Below are positions 1 to 5,497 of a DNA stretch of 5,497 nucleotides, piece by piece; the first letter of the stretch is position 1, and each line of letters opens with the position of its first letter. Location of the stretch: the NCBI GenBank assembly GCA_017400025.1, contig JAFQAF010000040.1, forward strand, positions 1-5,497, in the 5' to 3' direction. This DNA is from Oscillospiraceae bacterium (lineage in GTDB: Bacteria > Bacillota_A > Clostridia > Oscillospirales > Ruminococcaceae). The position numbers were made by a program, and so were the translations under genes. The notes under the pieces were generated by a model. It was not told the origin of the DNA. It saw only the letters and a program-made list of their open reading frames with translations, and did no database searches.

Positions 1-2457
1 GTTGATGCCGCAGTAAAAACTGGTACAATCACAAATGGCGGTACAGCAACAGCTGCGTTTACCAACACAATGAAATCCGGTAATCTTACAGTTACAAAAA
101 CTGTAGAAGTTCCAGACAATGCAACAATTGATACAAATAAAGTATTTAACTTTACTGTAACAGTAAACGGCGTTAAGAGTGTAACATACAGAAAAGGTAA
201 TGCTGGCAACTGGACAACTCTTGGTAGAGAGAATGAAACATCACCGGTAAAAGTGGAATTCACACTTAAACACGGTGAAACAGTTACATTCAAGGAAATC
301 CTTGCAGGTGCAACCTACACTGTAACAGAAGCTGCCGATGCTGATTACACAACAACAAAAACAGGTGATTCAGGCACAATCACAGCTGGTGCTACAGCAA
401 AAGCTGAATTCACCAACACACTGAAAACATCCGCACTGGAAATCAACAAGGTTATTGCTGATCCTGACGGATACACAGTACCGAAGACAGATAAATTTGA
501 ATTTACTGTAAATCTTGGTATAAAAGGTAACTATCCATATACACTTACAAGCGGTACAACAACATCCACAGGCACAATAACTGATGGCGGCAAGATTACA
601 CTTGGTCATAACGATAAAGTTGTTATCAGTGGTCTGCCGGTAGGCACAACCTACGAAGTAGTGGAAACAGCTGATGCTGATTACACCACAACCAAGACAG
701 GTGATAGTGGTACAATCACTGTAAACGGTGAAAAAGCAGTGTTCACAAATACGCTGAACACCGGCAAACTTACAATCACAAAAGATGTTGTGGCAGTTAA
801 TAACGTTGACCTTACAGCTGAAAACTTTACATTCAATGTAACAGTTAATGGTAATGGTTCTTCAGACTATATAATCACACACAAGGACAACACAACATCA
901 GCAGGTACAATCACATTTACAAACGGTGTGGGCACAATCACACTGAAAGATGGCGATTCTGTTGAATTTGCAAAAGTTCCTGCAGGTGCTTATAAAGTAG
1001 AAGAAACAGCAAAAGGTTCAGCTTACAGCTACACAACAACATCCACAGGCGAAACAGGCTCTATTACTGCAACCGGTAACCCTGTAGCTGCATTTATCAA
1101 CACAATTGAAAAGGGCAGCCTGACAGTAACAAAACATGTTGAAGTAAAAGAAGAACTGAACAAACCTGATGCAGGCTTTGAATTTACAGTAAAAGTAACT
1201 GGTGCACAGCAGCTGATTTATACAATAGGTGCAGGCGCAGCAGTAACTGTAAACGGCGACACAGCAACATTTACACTGAAAGATGGCGAAACAGCCACAT
1301 TCAGCGAAATCTTTGCAGGTGCAAGCTACACTGTAACAGAAGCCACATATGCTGACTACACCACAACCAAGACAGGTGATTCCGGTATAATTACAGCAAA
1401 TGCTACAGCAAAGACTGTATTTACCAACACACTGAACACCGGTTCACTGGAAATCAGCAAAACAGTAACAGGTGTTGATGGTTTTGCAATACCGGATACA
1501 GAGTTCCAGTTCAACGTTACAATCAACGGCACAGGTACTCTCCCTGTTGAAATCACACACATTGATAATACAACATCAACAAGTACAATGACATTTGTTG
1601 CTTCTCCAAATAATGCAACAAAAGGTGTAGGTACAATTAATCTCAAACATGGTGAAAAAGCTGTGATTGCAAATGTCCCTGTAGGTGAATATTTGGTAAC
1701 AGAAACATTCGATTCTGCTTACTATTCATCCGAAGTGACAGGCAATTACGAAGGCAAAATCCTTGCAAATACAAAGGCTTCTGTTGCTTTCGTAAACACA
1801 CTGAAAGACGGCACTCTTACAGTTACAAAAGAAGTTGTAGAGGTTCCTGGCTTCAGTATTCCAAAAGACAAAGACTTTACATTTACTCTGACTACAACTG
1901 GTACAGGTACAGCAACATATACACATACAGATGCCAAAGGCAATGTAACAGAAAAAACTGTTACATACACAGACGGTGTGGCAACATTCACACTGAAACA
2001 TGGTGAAAAAGCTGTATTCAATGTTCCGCTGGGCACAGATTACACAGTAACTGAAACAGTACCATCACAGTACACAGTAAACAACGAAACAGTTACAGGT
2101 ACAATCCCTGTAGATACAGGCAAGGCAAAGGCAGAATTTGTGAACACAATGAAAGCCGGAGCACTGACAATCACAAAAACTGTAACAGGTGTTTCCACAC
2201 CTTCTGCAGATGATGTGTTTGTATTCAATGTAACTGGTACAACATTCTACGGCGAAGCTGTAAATGTAGAAGTAACAATCCCTGCGGCAGATTTCAACGG
2301 TGCAACAGCAAGCACAGTTATCAACAATCTGCCATACGGCACATACACTGTTACAGAAAACACAGCAGCAAGCTGGAGATACACTCTCAAATCTGCCAAT
2401 AACGTTGAAGTTGTTGTAGACAGCACAAAAGAAAATGCAGTATTTACAAACAACCTT
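1..2457 (+). repeat. Tandem array of Cna-B-like repeat units (seven complete, one partial)
   Basis: Protein-level repeat units are 76-426 (117 aa), 427-759 (111 aa), 760-1110 (117 aa), 1111-1437 (109 aa), 1438-1806 (123 aa), 1807-2154 (116 aa) and 2155-2457 (about 101 aa); 1-75 is the end of an earlier unit. Most units differ clearly at the DNA level, but short blocks are nearly identical. For example 676-705 and 1351-1380 differ at one base in 30, and 340-369 differs from 676-705 at three. The last unit is the most divergent and is followed by a non-repeat tail. Confidence 0.88.
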
Positions 2458-2544
2458 ACAAACAACAAATGGCTGGATGTAACAACAAGCGCTGAAAACA
2501 TCTTTGTAAAAGGTGAAAACGGCACAACAATTACAAGACAGTAG
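1..2544 (+). CDS. Large Cna-B/SpaA-like tandem-repeat surface protein, 5' end outside window
   Basis: The frame is open from the first base, so this is the C-terminal 847 codons of a longer protein. The ATG at 70 lies inside a repeat and is not a start. It reads a partial repeat (1-75), then seven complete repeats starting at 76, 427, 760, 1111, 1438, 1807 and 2155. Each opens with a strand such as LTVTK, has a YTVTE-like strand late in the unit and ends in FTNT or a close variant. This is the Cna-B/SpaA-type fold (DUF5979/DUF7601-like), in which Lys, Glu and Asn at these places form an intramolecular isopeptide bond. All seven repeats keep all three residues, so a stiff, protease-resistant extracellular stalk is inferred. 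The protein is very Thr-rich. The last 27 residues (from 2461) have no LPXTG motif, membrane helix or basic tail, so wall attachment would need a partner or an N-terminal device not seen here. It is followed after 16 bp by the SipW-type gene. The binding target is unknown. Confidence 0.88.
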   Translation, partial: VDAAVKTGTITNGGTATAAFTNTMKSGNLTVTKTVEVPDNATIDTNKVFNFTVTVNGVKSVTYRKGNAGNWTTLGRENETSPVKVEFTLKHGETVTFKEILAGATYTVTEAADADYTTTKTGDSGTITAGATAKAEFTNTLKTSALEINKVIADPDGYTVPKTDKFEFTVNLGIKGNYPYTLTSGTTTSTGTITDGGKITLGHNDKVVISGLPVGTTYEVVETADADYTTTKTGDSGTITVNGEKAVFTNTLNTGKLTITKDVVAVNNVDLTAENFTFNVTVNGNGSSDYIITHKDNTTSAGTITFTNGVGTITLKDGDSVEFAKVPAGAYKVEETAKGSAYSYTTTSTGETGSITATGNPVAAFINTIEKGSLTVTKHVEVKEELNKPDAGFEFTVKVTGAQQLIYTIGAGAAVTVNGDTATFTLKDGETATFSEIFAGASYTVTEATYADYTTTKTGDSGIITANATAKTVFTNTLNTGSLEISKTVTGVDGFAIPDTEFQFNVTINGTGTLPVEITHIDNTTSTSTMTFVASPNNATKGVGTINLKHGEKAVIANVPVGEYLVTETFDSAYYSSEVTGNYEGKILANTKASVAFVNTLKDGTLTVTKEVVEVPGFSIPKDKDFTFTLTTTGTGTATYTHTDAKGNVTEKTVTYTDGVATFTLKHGEKAVFNVPLGTDYTVTETVPSQYTVNNETVTGTIPVDTGKAKAEFVNTMKAGALTITKTVTGVSTPSADDVFVFNVTGTTFYGEAVNVEVTIPAADFNGATASTVINNLPYGTYTVTENTAASWRYTLKSANNVEVVVDSTKENAVFTNNLTNNKWLDVTTSAENIFVKGENGTTITRQ

Positions 2545-2560
2545 GAAAGGAGACAGATAA

Positions 2561-3163
2561 ATGAAAAACAAAAAGAAACTCAGTACAGCTATACTCTGTC
2601 TTCTTCTGACAATTGTATTCGCAGCAGGCGGTACGCTGGCATATATTTATGTCAGCACCGCGGCTGTACAGAATACTTTCACACCGCCATCACCAAGCGC
2701 TTCCATCCCGGAAGAAATAGATAAAGGCGTAAAAGAAAACGTTGCGGTTACAAACACAGGTGACTATTCTGCCTATATCAGGGCAAAAGTAGTTGTTACC
2801 TGGGAAAACAGCAACACCGGTGACGGCGATGTATATGCAAAAGCACCGGTACTTGGTACAGATTACAGTATGAAACTGAATCTGGGTGCAGCAGGCACAG
2901 CAAACAGCTGGTTCCTTGGTGCAGATGGTTTCTACTATTACACATCACCTGTGCAGGCGGGCAACACCACAGCACTGCTTATCGAAAAAGCAGCACAGCT
3001 GAAAGATGCACCTGAAAAAGGCTATACTCTTCATATTGAAATAATTGCACAGACCATACAGGCTGAAGGCACAACAGAAGCAGGTGAAGCTGCAGTAGTT
3101 GATGCATGGAAAGTTACACTCAGCGGTACAACCATCACAGGCCCACGGGCACCAACAGTATAA
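2561..3163 (+). CDS. TasA/camelysin-like secreted protein with SipW-type signal peptide
   Basis: This 200-residue protein starts with MKNKKK, a hydrophobic segment (about residues 8-26) and GGTLAYIYVSTAAVQNTF (23-40), which resembles the SipW-processed signal of TasA and camelysin. Cleavage is probably near residue 27. A short Pro/Ser linker (41-50) leads into a beta-rich domain. It contains VTNTGDYSAYIRAKVVVTW (63-81), DGFYYYTSPVQAGNTT (122-137) and a late DAWKV (181-185), a pattern familiar from clostridial SipW-dependent matrix proteins. There is no sortase motif or C-terminal helix. The start is supported by AAAGGAG at 2546-2552, eight bases before the ATG. It lies 16 bp after the repeat-protein gene and 13 bp before the IPDTG protein gene, so the three are very likely co-transcribed. 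A role as a small subunit of a surface fibre or biofilm matrix is inferred from the family and neighbours. The dedicated SipW peptidase is not in the window. Confidence 0.8.
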   Translation: MKNKKKLSTAILCLLLTIVFAAGGTLAYIYVSTAAVQNTFTPPSPSASIPEEIDKGVKENVAVTNTGDYSAYIRAKVVVTWENSNTGDGDVYAKAPVLGTDYSMKLNLGAAGTANSWFLGADGFYYYTSPVQAGNTTALLIEKAAQLKDAPEKGYTLHIEIIAQTIQAEGTTEAGEAAVVDAWKVTLSGTTITGPRAPTV

Positions 3164-3176
3164 GGGGGAATAGGAA

Positions 3177-3896
3177 ATGAAAAAGAAAATATTCTCACTT
3201 ATGATGAGCGTTGTTATGCTGGCAGGCTTTGCGACAGAAGCAGCAGCACAGGGCAAAGTAACATACGTGGCAAATGCCAACGAATTTATCTTTGAACCGG
3301 GCAGCGAATATTCAGAAACAGACCTGTTCACAAACTTCAAAAATGTTATGCCGGGGGATACTCTGGAAGACACAATTGAAGTGCAGAACACAAAATCTGC
3401 AAAACACAAAATCCGTATTTATGTAAGAGCCATCGGCCCTACAGAAGGCGTTGAAGACGGCACTCTTGTAGGTGTGGATGATGACGACAATGAATACGAC
3501 GTGAAAACAGTAAATCAGGCTCTGCTTGATAAGCTGAAAATCACAGCAGTGGCAAAGGATGAAAGAGTATTCATCGACGAACAGGAAGTAAGCGATATAG
3601 TTTTTGAGGATGGTACATGGTTCTACATCGGTACACTGTACAACAACAAATCCACAGAACTGAAACTTACACTGCATGCGCCTCTCGAACTGGACAATGA
3701 TTTCCAGGATGCAGCTGGCTATGTGGACTGGCAGTTTATGGTAGAGGAAATACCTCTTCCGAAAGATGACCCTTACATACCAGACACAGGCGACCATACA
3801 AACACTGCACTTTATGCAGCAATGTTCGGTGTATGTGCAGCAGCACTTGTAGTTATTATCTTTCTCAAAAAGAAGAAAGCTTCTGACGAACAGTAA
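3177..3896 (+). CDS. Sortase-anchored (IPDTG) surface protein with TasA-like beta domain
   Basis: This 239-residue protein has a Sec signal peptide (basic MKKK, hydrophobic core, likely cut after EAAA at residue 24). A beta-rich ectodomain follows, containing FKNVMPGDTLEDTIEVQN (54-71), a pattern seen in clostridial TasA-like and SipW-associated proteins. The acidic segment VDDDDNEYD (100-108) could bind cations, but this is a guess. GYVDWQFMVEE (181-191) closes the domain. The C terminus is a full sorting signal: IPDTG (201-205), a membrane helix (about 211-230) and KKKK (231-234). IPxTG and VPxTG variants are common in pilins. The start is backed by AGGGGG at 3163-3168, eight bases upstream of the ATG. 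As the only member of the operon with a visible wall anchor, it is a good candidate for the base that holds the other two proteins to the peptidoglycan. That role is inference. Confidence 0.85.
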   Translation: MKKKIFSLMMSVVMLAGFATEAAAQGKVTYVANANEFIFEPGSEYSETDLFTNFKNVMPGDTLEDTIEVQNTKSAKHKIRIYVRAIGPTEGVEDGTLVGVDDDDNEYDVKTVNQALLDKLKITAVAKDERVFIDEQEVSDIVFEDGTWFYIGTLYNNKSTELKLTLHAPLELDNDFQDAAGYVDWQFMVEEIPLPKDDPYIPDTGDHTNTALYAAMFGVCAAALVVIIFLKKKKASDEQ

Positions 3897-3911
3897 TACT
3901 GTATAAACAAT

Positions 3912-3945
3912 AAACCTCTCCCAGACAGGGAGAGGTTTTGTTTTG
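3912..3945 (+). terminator. Rho-independent terminator of the surface-protein operon
   Basis: An 11-bp perfect stem (3912-3922 with 3928-3938) has a five-base loop AGACA and is followed by a T-rich tail, TGTTTTG. It starts 15 bases after the stop codon at 3894-3896. The AAA/TTT ends of the stem also give an A-rich lead and T-rich tail. Confidence 0.88.
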
Positions 3946-3957
3946 CTATAAAGTTTA

Positions 3958-3985
3958 AAAGCCGGGCTGATTTCAGTCCGGCTTT
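3958..3985 (-). terminator. Second hairpin terminator, probably for the convergent reductase gene
   Basis: A 12-bp stem (3958-3969 with 3974-3985, one G-T pair) has a four-base loop. Read on the minus strand it is followed by TTTTAAACTTT, a suitable U-rich tail, about 55 bases after the reductase stop. It may also act as a backup terminator on the plus strand, where the stem ends in CTTTA. Confidence 0.75.
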
Positions 3986-4038
3986 ATGCTGTATATACGT
4001 TTTATATGTGCATCGACTATATATTTAAAATAAGGATA

Positions 4039-5154
4039 TTATTTGCCAAATGCCTGTGCCACATTTTTCAGCTCGTCAATTATATTCAGATGCTGTGGGC
4101 AGCTGCTTTCGCACCGGCCGCAGCCTATGCAGGCCCCTGCAGGAGACATTGCGGCGGTCATATTGGTGTAATATGTCCGTGAAGTGGAGAAACCTTTGTT
4201 CAGCGCCTGAACATGGGCATTGTACAGGGCAAAGTATTTAGGAATAGGAATCTGCATCGGGCAGCCGTCCACACAGTAGCCGCAGGCAGTACAGGCCACT
4301 GCAATAGATGAATTGATGATTTTTACCACCTTGTCAATAACTTCTCTTTCTTCATCAGAAAGTGGTACAAAGTTTTCCATATATGCAGTGTTGTCTTCCA
4401 GCTGTTCCATATTGCTCATACCGGACAGTACCATCATCACGTTGTCCAGGTTTGCGGCGTATCTCACAGCCCAGCTTGCCACAGAGGCATCAGGATTTGC
4501 TTCTTTGAACAGTTTTGTTGCTTCCTCAGGAATAGCCACCAGACTGCCGCCTTTTACCGGTTCCATTACAATTACAGGCTTGTTGTATTTTACACACAGC
4601 TCATAGCATTCCTTTGCCTGGATTGATGGGTTTTCCCAGTCCAGATAGTTTATCTGCAGCTGCACAAACTCTGTTTCAGGCCAGGTTTCCAGCATTTCTT
4701 CCAGCAGCACAACATCTTCGTGGAAAGAGAAGCCTATGTGTTTTATCTTGCCTGCAGCCTTCATTTCTTTCAGAAATTCAAAACTGCCGTACTTTTTGGC
4801 TTTTTCAAAACGTTCTCTGTTCATGGCATGCAGCAGATAGTAATCAAAATATTCCACACCGCATTTTTCCAGCTCTTCATTGAAAAGCTTTGCATTGTCT
4901 TCAACGCTGTTTACCATAGGCAGAGGCAGCTTTGTGGCAATCTGGAAAGCATCACGTGGATATCTTTCCACTACAGCCTTGCGCAGGAAATTTTCGCTCT
5001 GCTGTTTATGATAAACATAGGCTGTGTCAAAATATGTAAATCCGCGCTCTATAAATTTGTCTGCCATGCGGCACAGCAATTCAAGGTCTACCTGTGCGGC
5101 ATCATTTTCGTCCAGCACCGGCAGTCTCATAAAACCAAAACCAAGTTTTTTCAT
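4039..5154 (-). CDS. Aldo/keto reductase with C-terminal 2x[4Fe-4S] ferredoxin domain
   Basis: This 371-residue protein has two parts. Residues 1 to about 280 form an aldo/keto reductase barrel. The catalytic tetrad is visible: Asp43 and Tyr48 in FDTAYVYH, Lys75 in ATKLP and His109 in YLLHAM. A late LSGMSNMEQLEDN segment (243-255) fits the nicotinamide-cofactor binding region of the family. Residues 288-298 (CTACGYCVDGC) and 342-352 (CIGCGRCESSC) are two CxxCxxCxxxC motifs followed by Pro, as in bacterial-type 4Fe-4S ferredoxins. This architecture matches the anaerobe group of predicted AKR oxidoreductases (COG1453-like). It is probably cytoplasmic and uses NAD(P)H. The iron-sulfur clusters suggest electron exchange with ferredoxin or another carrier, and the substrate cannot be told from sequence. 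The start is well supported: AGGAG at 5161-5165 precedes the ATG by six bases. It is convergent with the surface operon and has no operon partner in the window. Confidence 0.93.
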   Translation of the reverse strand: MKKLGFGFMRLPVLDENDAAQVDLELLCRMADKFIERGFTYFDTAYVYHKQQSENFLRKAVVERYPRDAFQIATKLPLPMVNSVEDNAKLFNEELEKCGVEYFDYYLLHAMNRERFEKAKKYGSFEFLKEMKAAGKIKHIGFSFHEDVVLLEEMLETWPETEFVQLQINYLDWENPSIQAKECYELCVKYNKPVIVMEPVKGGSLVAIPEEATKLFKEANPDASVASWAVRYAANLDNVMMVLSGMSNMEQLEDNTAYMENFVPLSDEEREVIDKVVKIINSSIAVACTACGYCVDGCPMQIPIPKYFALYNAHVQALNKGFSTSRTYYTNMTAAMSPAGACIGCGRCESSCPQHLNIIDELKNVAQAFGK

Positions 5155-5190
5155 AATAATCTCCTTTTAAACGAATAAAAATATATATTT

Positions 5191-5211
5191 ATCATATCAT
5201 TTTAATGTAAA
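5191..5211 (-). promoter_or_regulatory. Candidate extended -10 promoter for the aldo/keto reductase
   Basis: On the minus strand TGATATGAT (5191-5199) fits an extended -10 element, TGnTATAAT, with one mismatch. It lies about 37 bases upstream of the reductase ATG. No good -35 is found at 16-18 bp. An alternative is TTTACA (5206-5211) with an AT-rich -10 around 5182-5188. The region is very AT-rich, so chance matches are likely. Confidence 0.4.
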
Positions 5212-5265
5212 AGATTCCATAGTTTTGTTAGATCGTTGTACAAACTCTGCAAAGCTGTCTGCCAC

Positions 5266-5294
5266 TTGATTTTTATGTGGATTTGGAGTAAAAT
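5266..5294 (+). promoter_or_regulatory. Candidate sigma-70-type promoter upstream of the tRNA-like fragments
   Basis: TTGATT (5266-5271, four of six against TTGACA), a 17-bp spacer and TAAAAT (5289-5294, five of six against TATAAT) would start transcription near 5300-5303, just before the first tRNA-like sequence at 5311. The placement is what a tRNA promoter would show. Confidence 0.5.
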
Positions 5295-5306
5295 AATACT
5301 TGTTTT

Positions 5307-5334
5307 ATATGCCTCTATAGTTAAATGGATATAA
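5307..5334 (+). repeat. Direct repeat copy 1: 5' part of a tRNA-Arg-like gene, remnant
   Basis: This 28-bp segment recurs at 5467-5494 with one mismatch (5314 T against 5474 C), exactly 160 bp apart. From 5311 it has the start of a tRNA: a 7-base acceptor strand, TA at positions 8-9, then GTTA and AATGGATA as D-stem and D-loop. Beyond that it fails: the D-stem closing base is G (G-G mismatch), no anticodon arm with T33 follows, and no matching 3' acceptor strand (TAGAGGC) is present before copy 2. It is a fragment, not a gene. Confidence 0.75.
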
Positions 5335-5338
5335 GAAC

Positions 5339-5402
5339 CTGCCGGACTGCTATCGCAGTATGTTGCTTTGCAACATCTGAAATCAGAGATTTCATCCGCC
5401 AG
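5339..5402. repeat. Cluster of three hairpins that can fold into a cloverleaf
   Basis: Three adjacent perfect hairpins lie here: 5346-5350/5355-5359 (5 bp, loop TATC), 5360-5366/5370-5376 (7 bp, loop TTT) and 5378-5384/5388-5394 (7 bp, loop AGA). The flanks CTGCCGGA (5339-5346) and TCCGCCAG (5395-5402) pair over eight positions with one mismatch and would close the set as a four-way junction, sharing A5346 with the first hairpin. The flanks also carry a direct AGAACCT repeat (5334-5340 and 5401-5407). It lacks T-tracts, so it is not an ordinary terminator. It may be a small palindromic mobile repeat (REP/MITE-like) or a structured RNA. The function is unknown. Confidence 0.7.
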
Positions 5403-5470
5403 AACCTTGTTGTTCGGATTCGCCTCACAATAATAAATCCCTTTGGTTGTTCAAAACAAAAAATTAATAT

Positions 5471-5497
5471 GCCCCTATAGTTAAATGGATATAATAA
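5471..5497 (+). tRNA. Probable tRNA-Arg, first 27 nt only (cut by window end)
   Basis: The sequence has a 7-nt acceptor strand GCCCCTA, T8 A9, D-stem GTTA pairing with TAAT (one G-T), and a D-loop AATGGATA with A14, G18, G19 and A21 in place. GGATA in the D-loop is common in bacterial tRNA-Arg. The anticodon lies outside the window, so the amino acid is a guess. The TAAT completing the D-stem is what copy 1 lacks, which makes this the likelier functional gene. Confidence 0.6.

Noticed and set aside
70..2544. ATG at 70 as the start of the repeat protein
   Set aside because: The frame is open to base 1 and codes for the end of another repeat (TATAAFTNTMKSG), there is no ribosome site before 70, and no signal peptide follows.
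2065..2571. Cys-rich 168-residue open frame on the minus strand, and similar antisense frames at 370-609, 1356-1646, 1726-2036 and 2247-2525
   Set aside because: They are shadows of the repeat gene: the complement of ACA codons reads TGT or GT-rich codons, giving artificial Cys and Val runs. None has a credible ribosome site or family signature.
2945..3797. Antisense open frames opposite the second and third surface genes
   Set aside because: They lie wholly or mostly inside well-supported genes, show low-complexity Cys/Phe/Val composition and have no recognisable domain.
4050..5178. Plus-strand open frames opposite the reductase (4050-4241, 4313-4606, 4614-4883, 4720-5178)
   Set aside because: The minus-strand reductase has a full catalytic tetrad and two 4Fe-4S motifs. 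The plus-strand frames have no motif and no promoter of their own.
5321..5395. 24-codon minus-strand open frame through the hairpin cluster (begins MKSLISDVAKQH)
   Set aside because: It is made almost entirely of palindromic repeat sequence and has no ribosome site, so the structure explains it better than coding.
5311..5440. First tRNA-like copy as a functional, possibly intron-containing tRNA
   Set aside because: There is no anticodon loop with T33, no acceptable T-arm (TTCGGAT lacks A58 and its stem does not pair) and no 3' acceptor strand matching GCCTCTA before the second copy.
5307..5494. Two-copy CRISPR-like direct repeat
   Set aside because: There are only two copies, the spacing of 132 bp is too long for a spacer, and the repeat reads as a tRNA start.

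Overview
The window looks like a low-to-moderate GC chromosome segment from an anaerobic Gram-positive bacterium, probably a gut Clostridia (Oscillospiraceae/Ruminococcus-like). This rests on Cna-B-type surface repeats, a SipW-type signal peptide, an IPDTG sortase motif, strong AGGAGG-type ribosome sites and a ferredoxin-type aldo/keto reductase. The taxonomic guess is inference only.

Positions 1-3896 hold a compact plus-strand, three-gene cell-surface operon. The first gene enters from outside the window. It encodes at least seven complete tandem Cna-B/SpaA-like beta-sandwich repeats of about 100-123 residues. Each keeps the Lys, Glu and Asn that form internal isopeptide bonds in this fold, and there is no C-terminal anchor. 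After 16 bp comes a 200-residue TasA/camelysin-like protein with a SipW-type signal peptide. After another 13 bp comes a 239-residue protein with a Sec signal, a beta-rich ectodomain, an IPDTG sortase motif, a membrane helix and a Lys tail. Together they suggest a surface fibre or matrix: a long repeat protein, a small secreted subunit and a wall-linked partner. No sortase or SipW peptidase gene is visible here.

Positions 3897-4038 are a convergent intergenic region with two strong hairpins, one suited to terminating each flanking transcription unit. Positions 4039-5154 (minus strand) encode an aldo/keto reductase with two C-terminal 4Fe-4S motifs, probably a stand-alone metabolic gene unrelated to the surface operon.

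Positions 5155-5497 contain no convincing protein gene. They hold a candidate promoter for the reductase, a good plus-strand promoter, a 5' tRNA fragment, a cluster of three hairpins that can fold as a cloverleaf, and, exactly 160 bp after the first fragment, the start of what looks like a real tRNA-Arg gene cut by the window end. This duplicated tRNA start around a structured insert is the least explained non-coding feature in the window.
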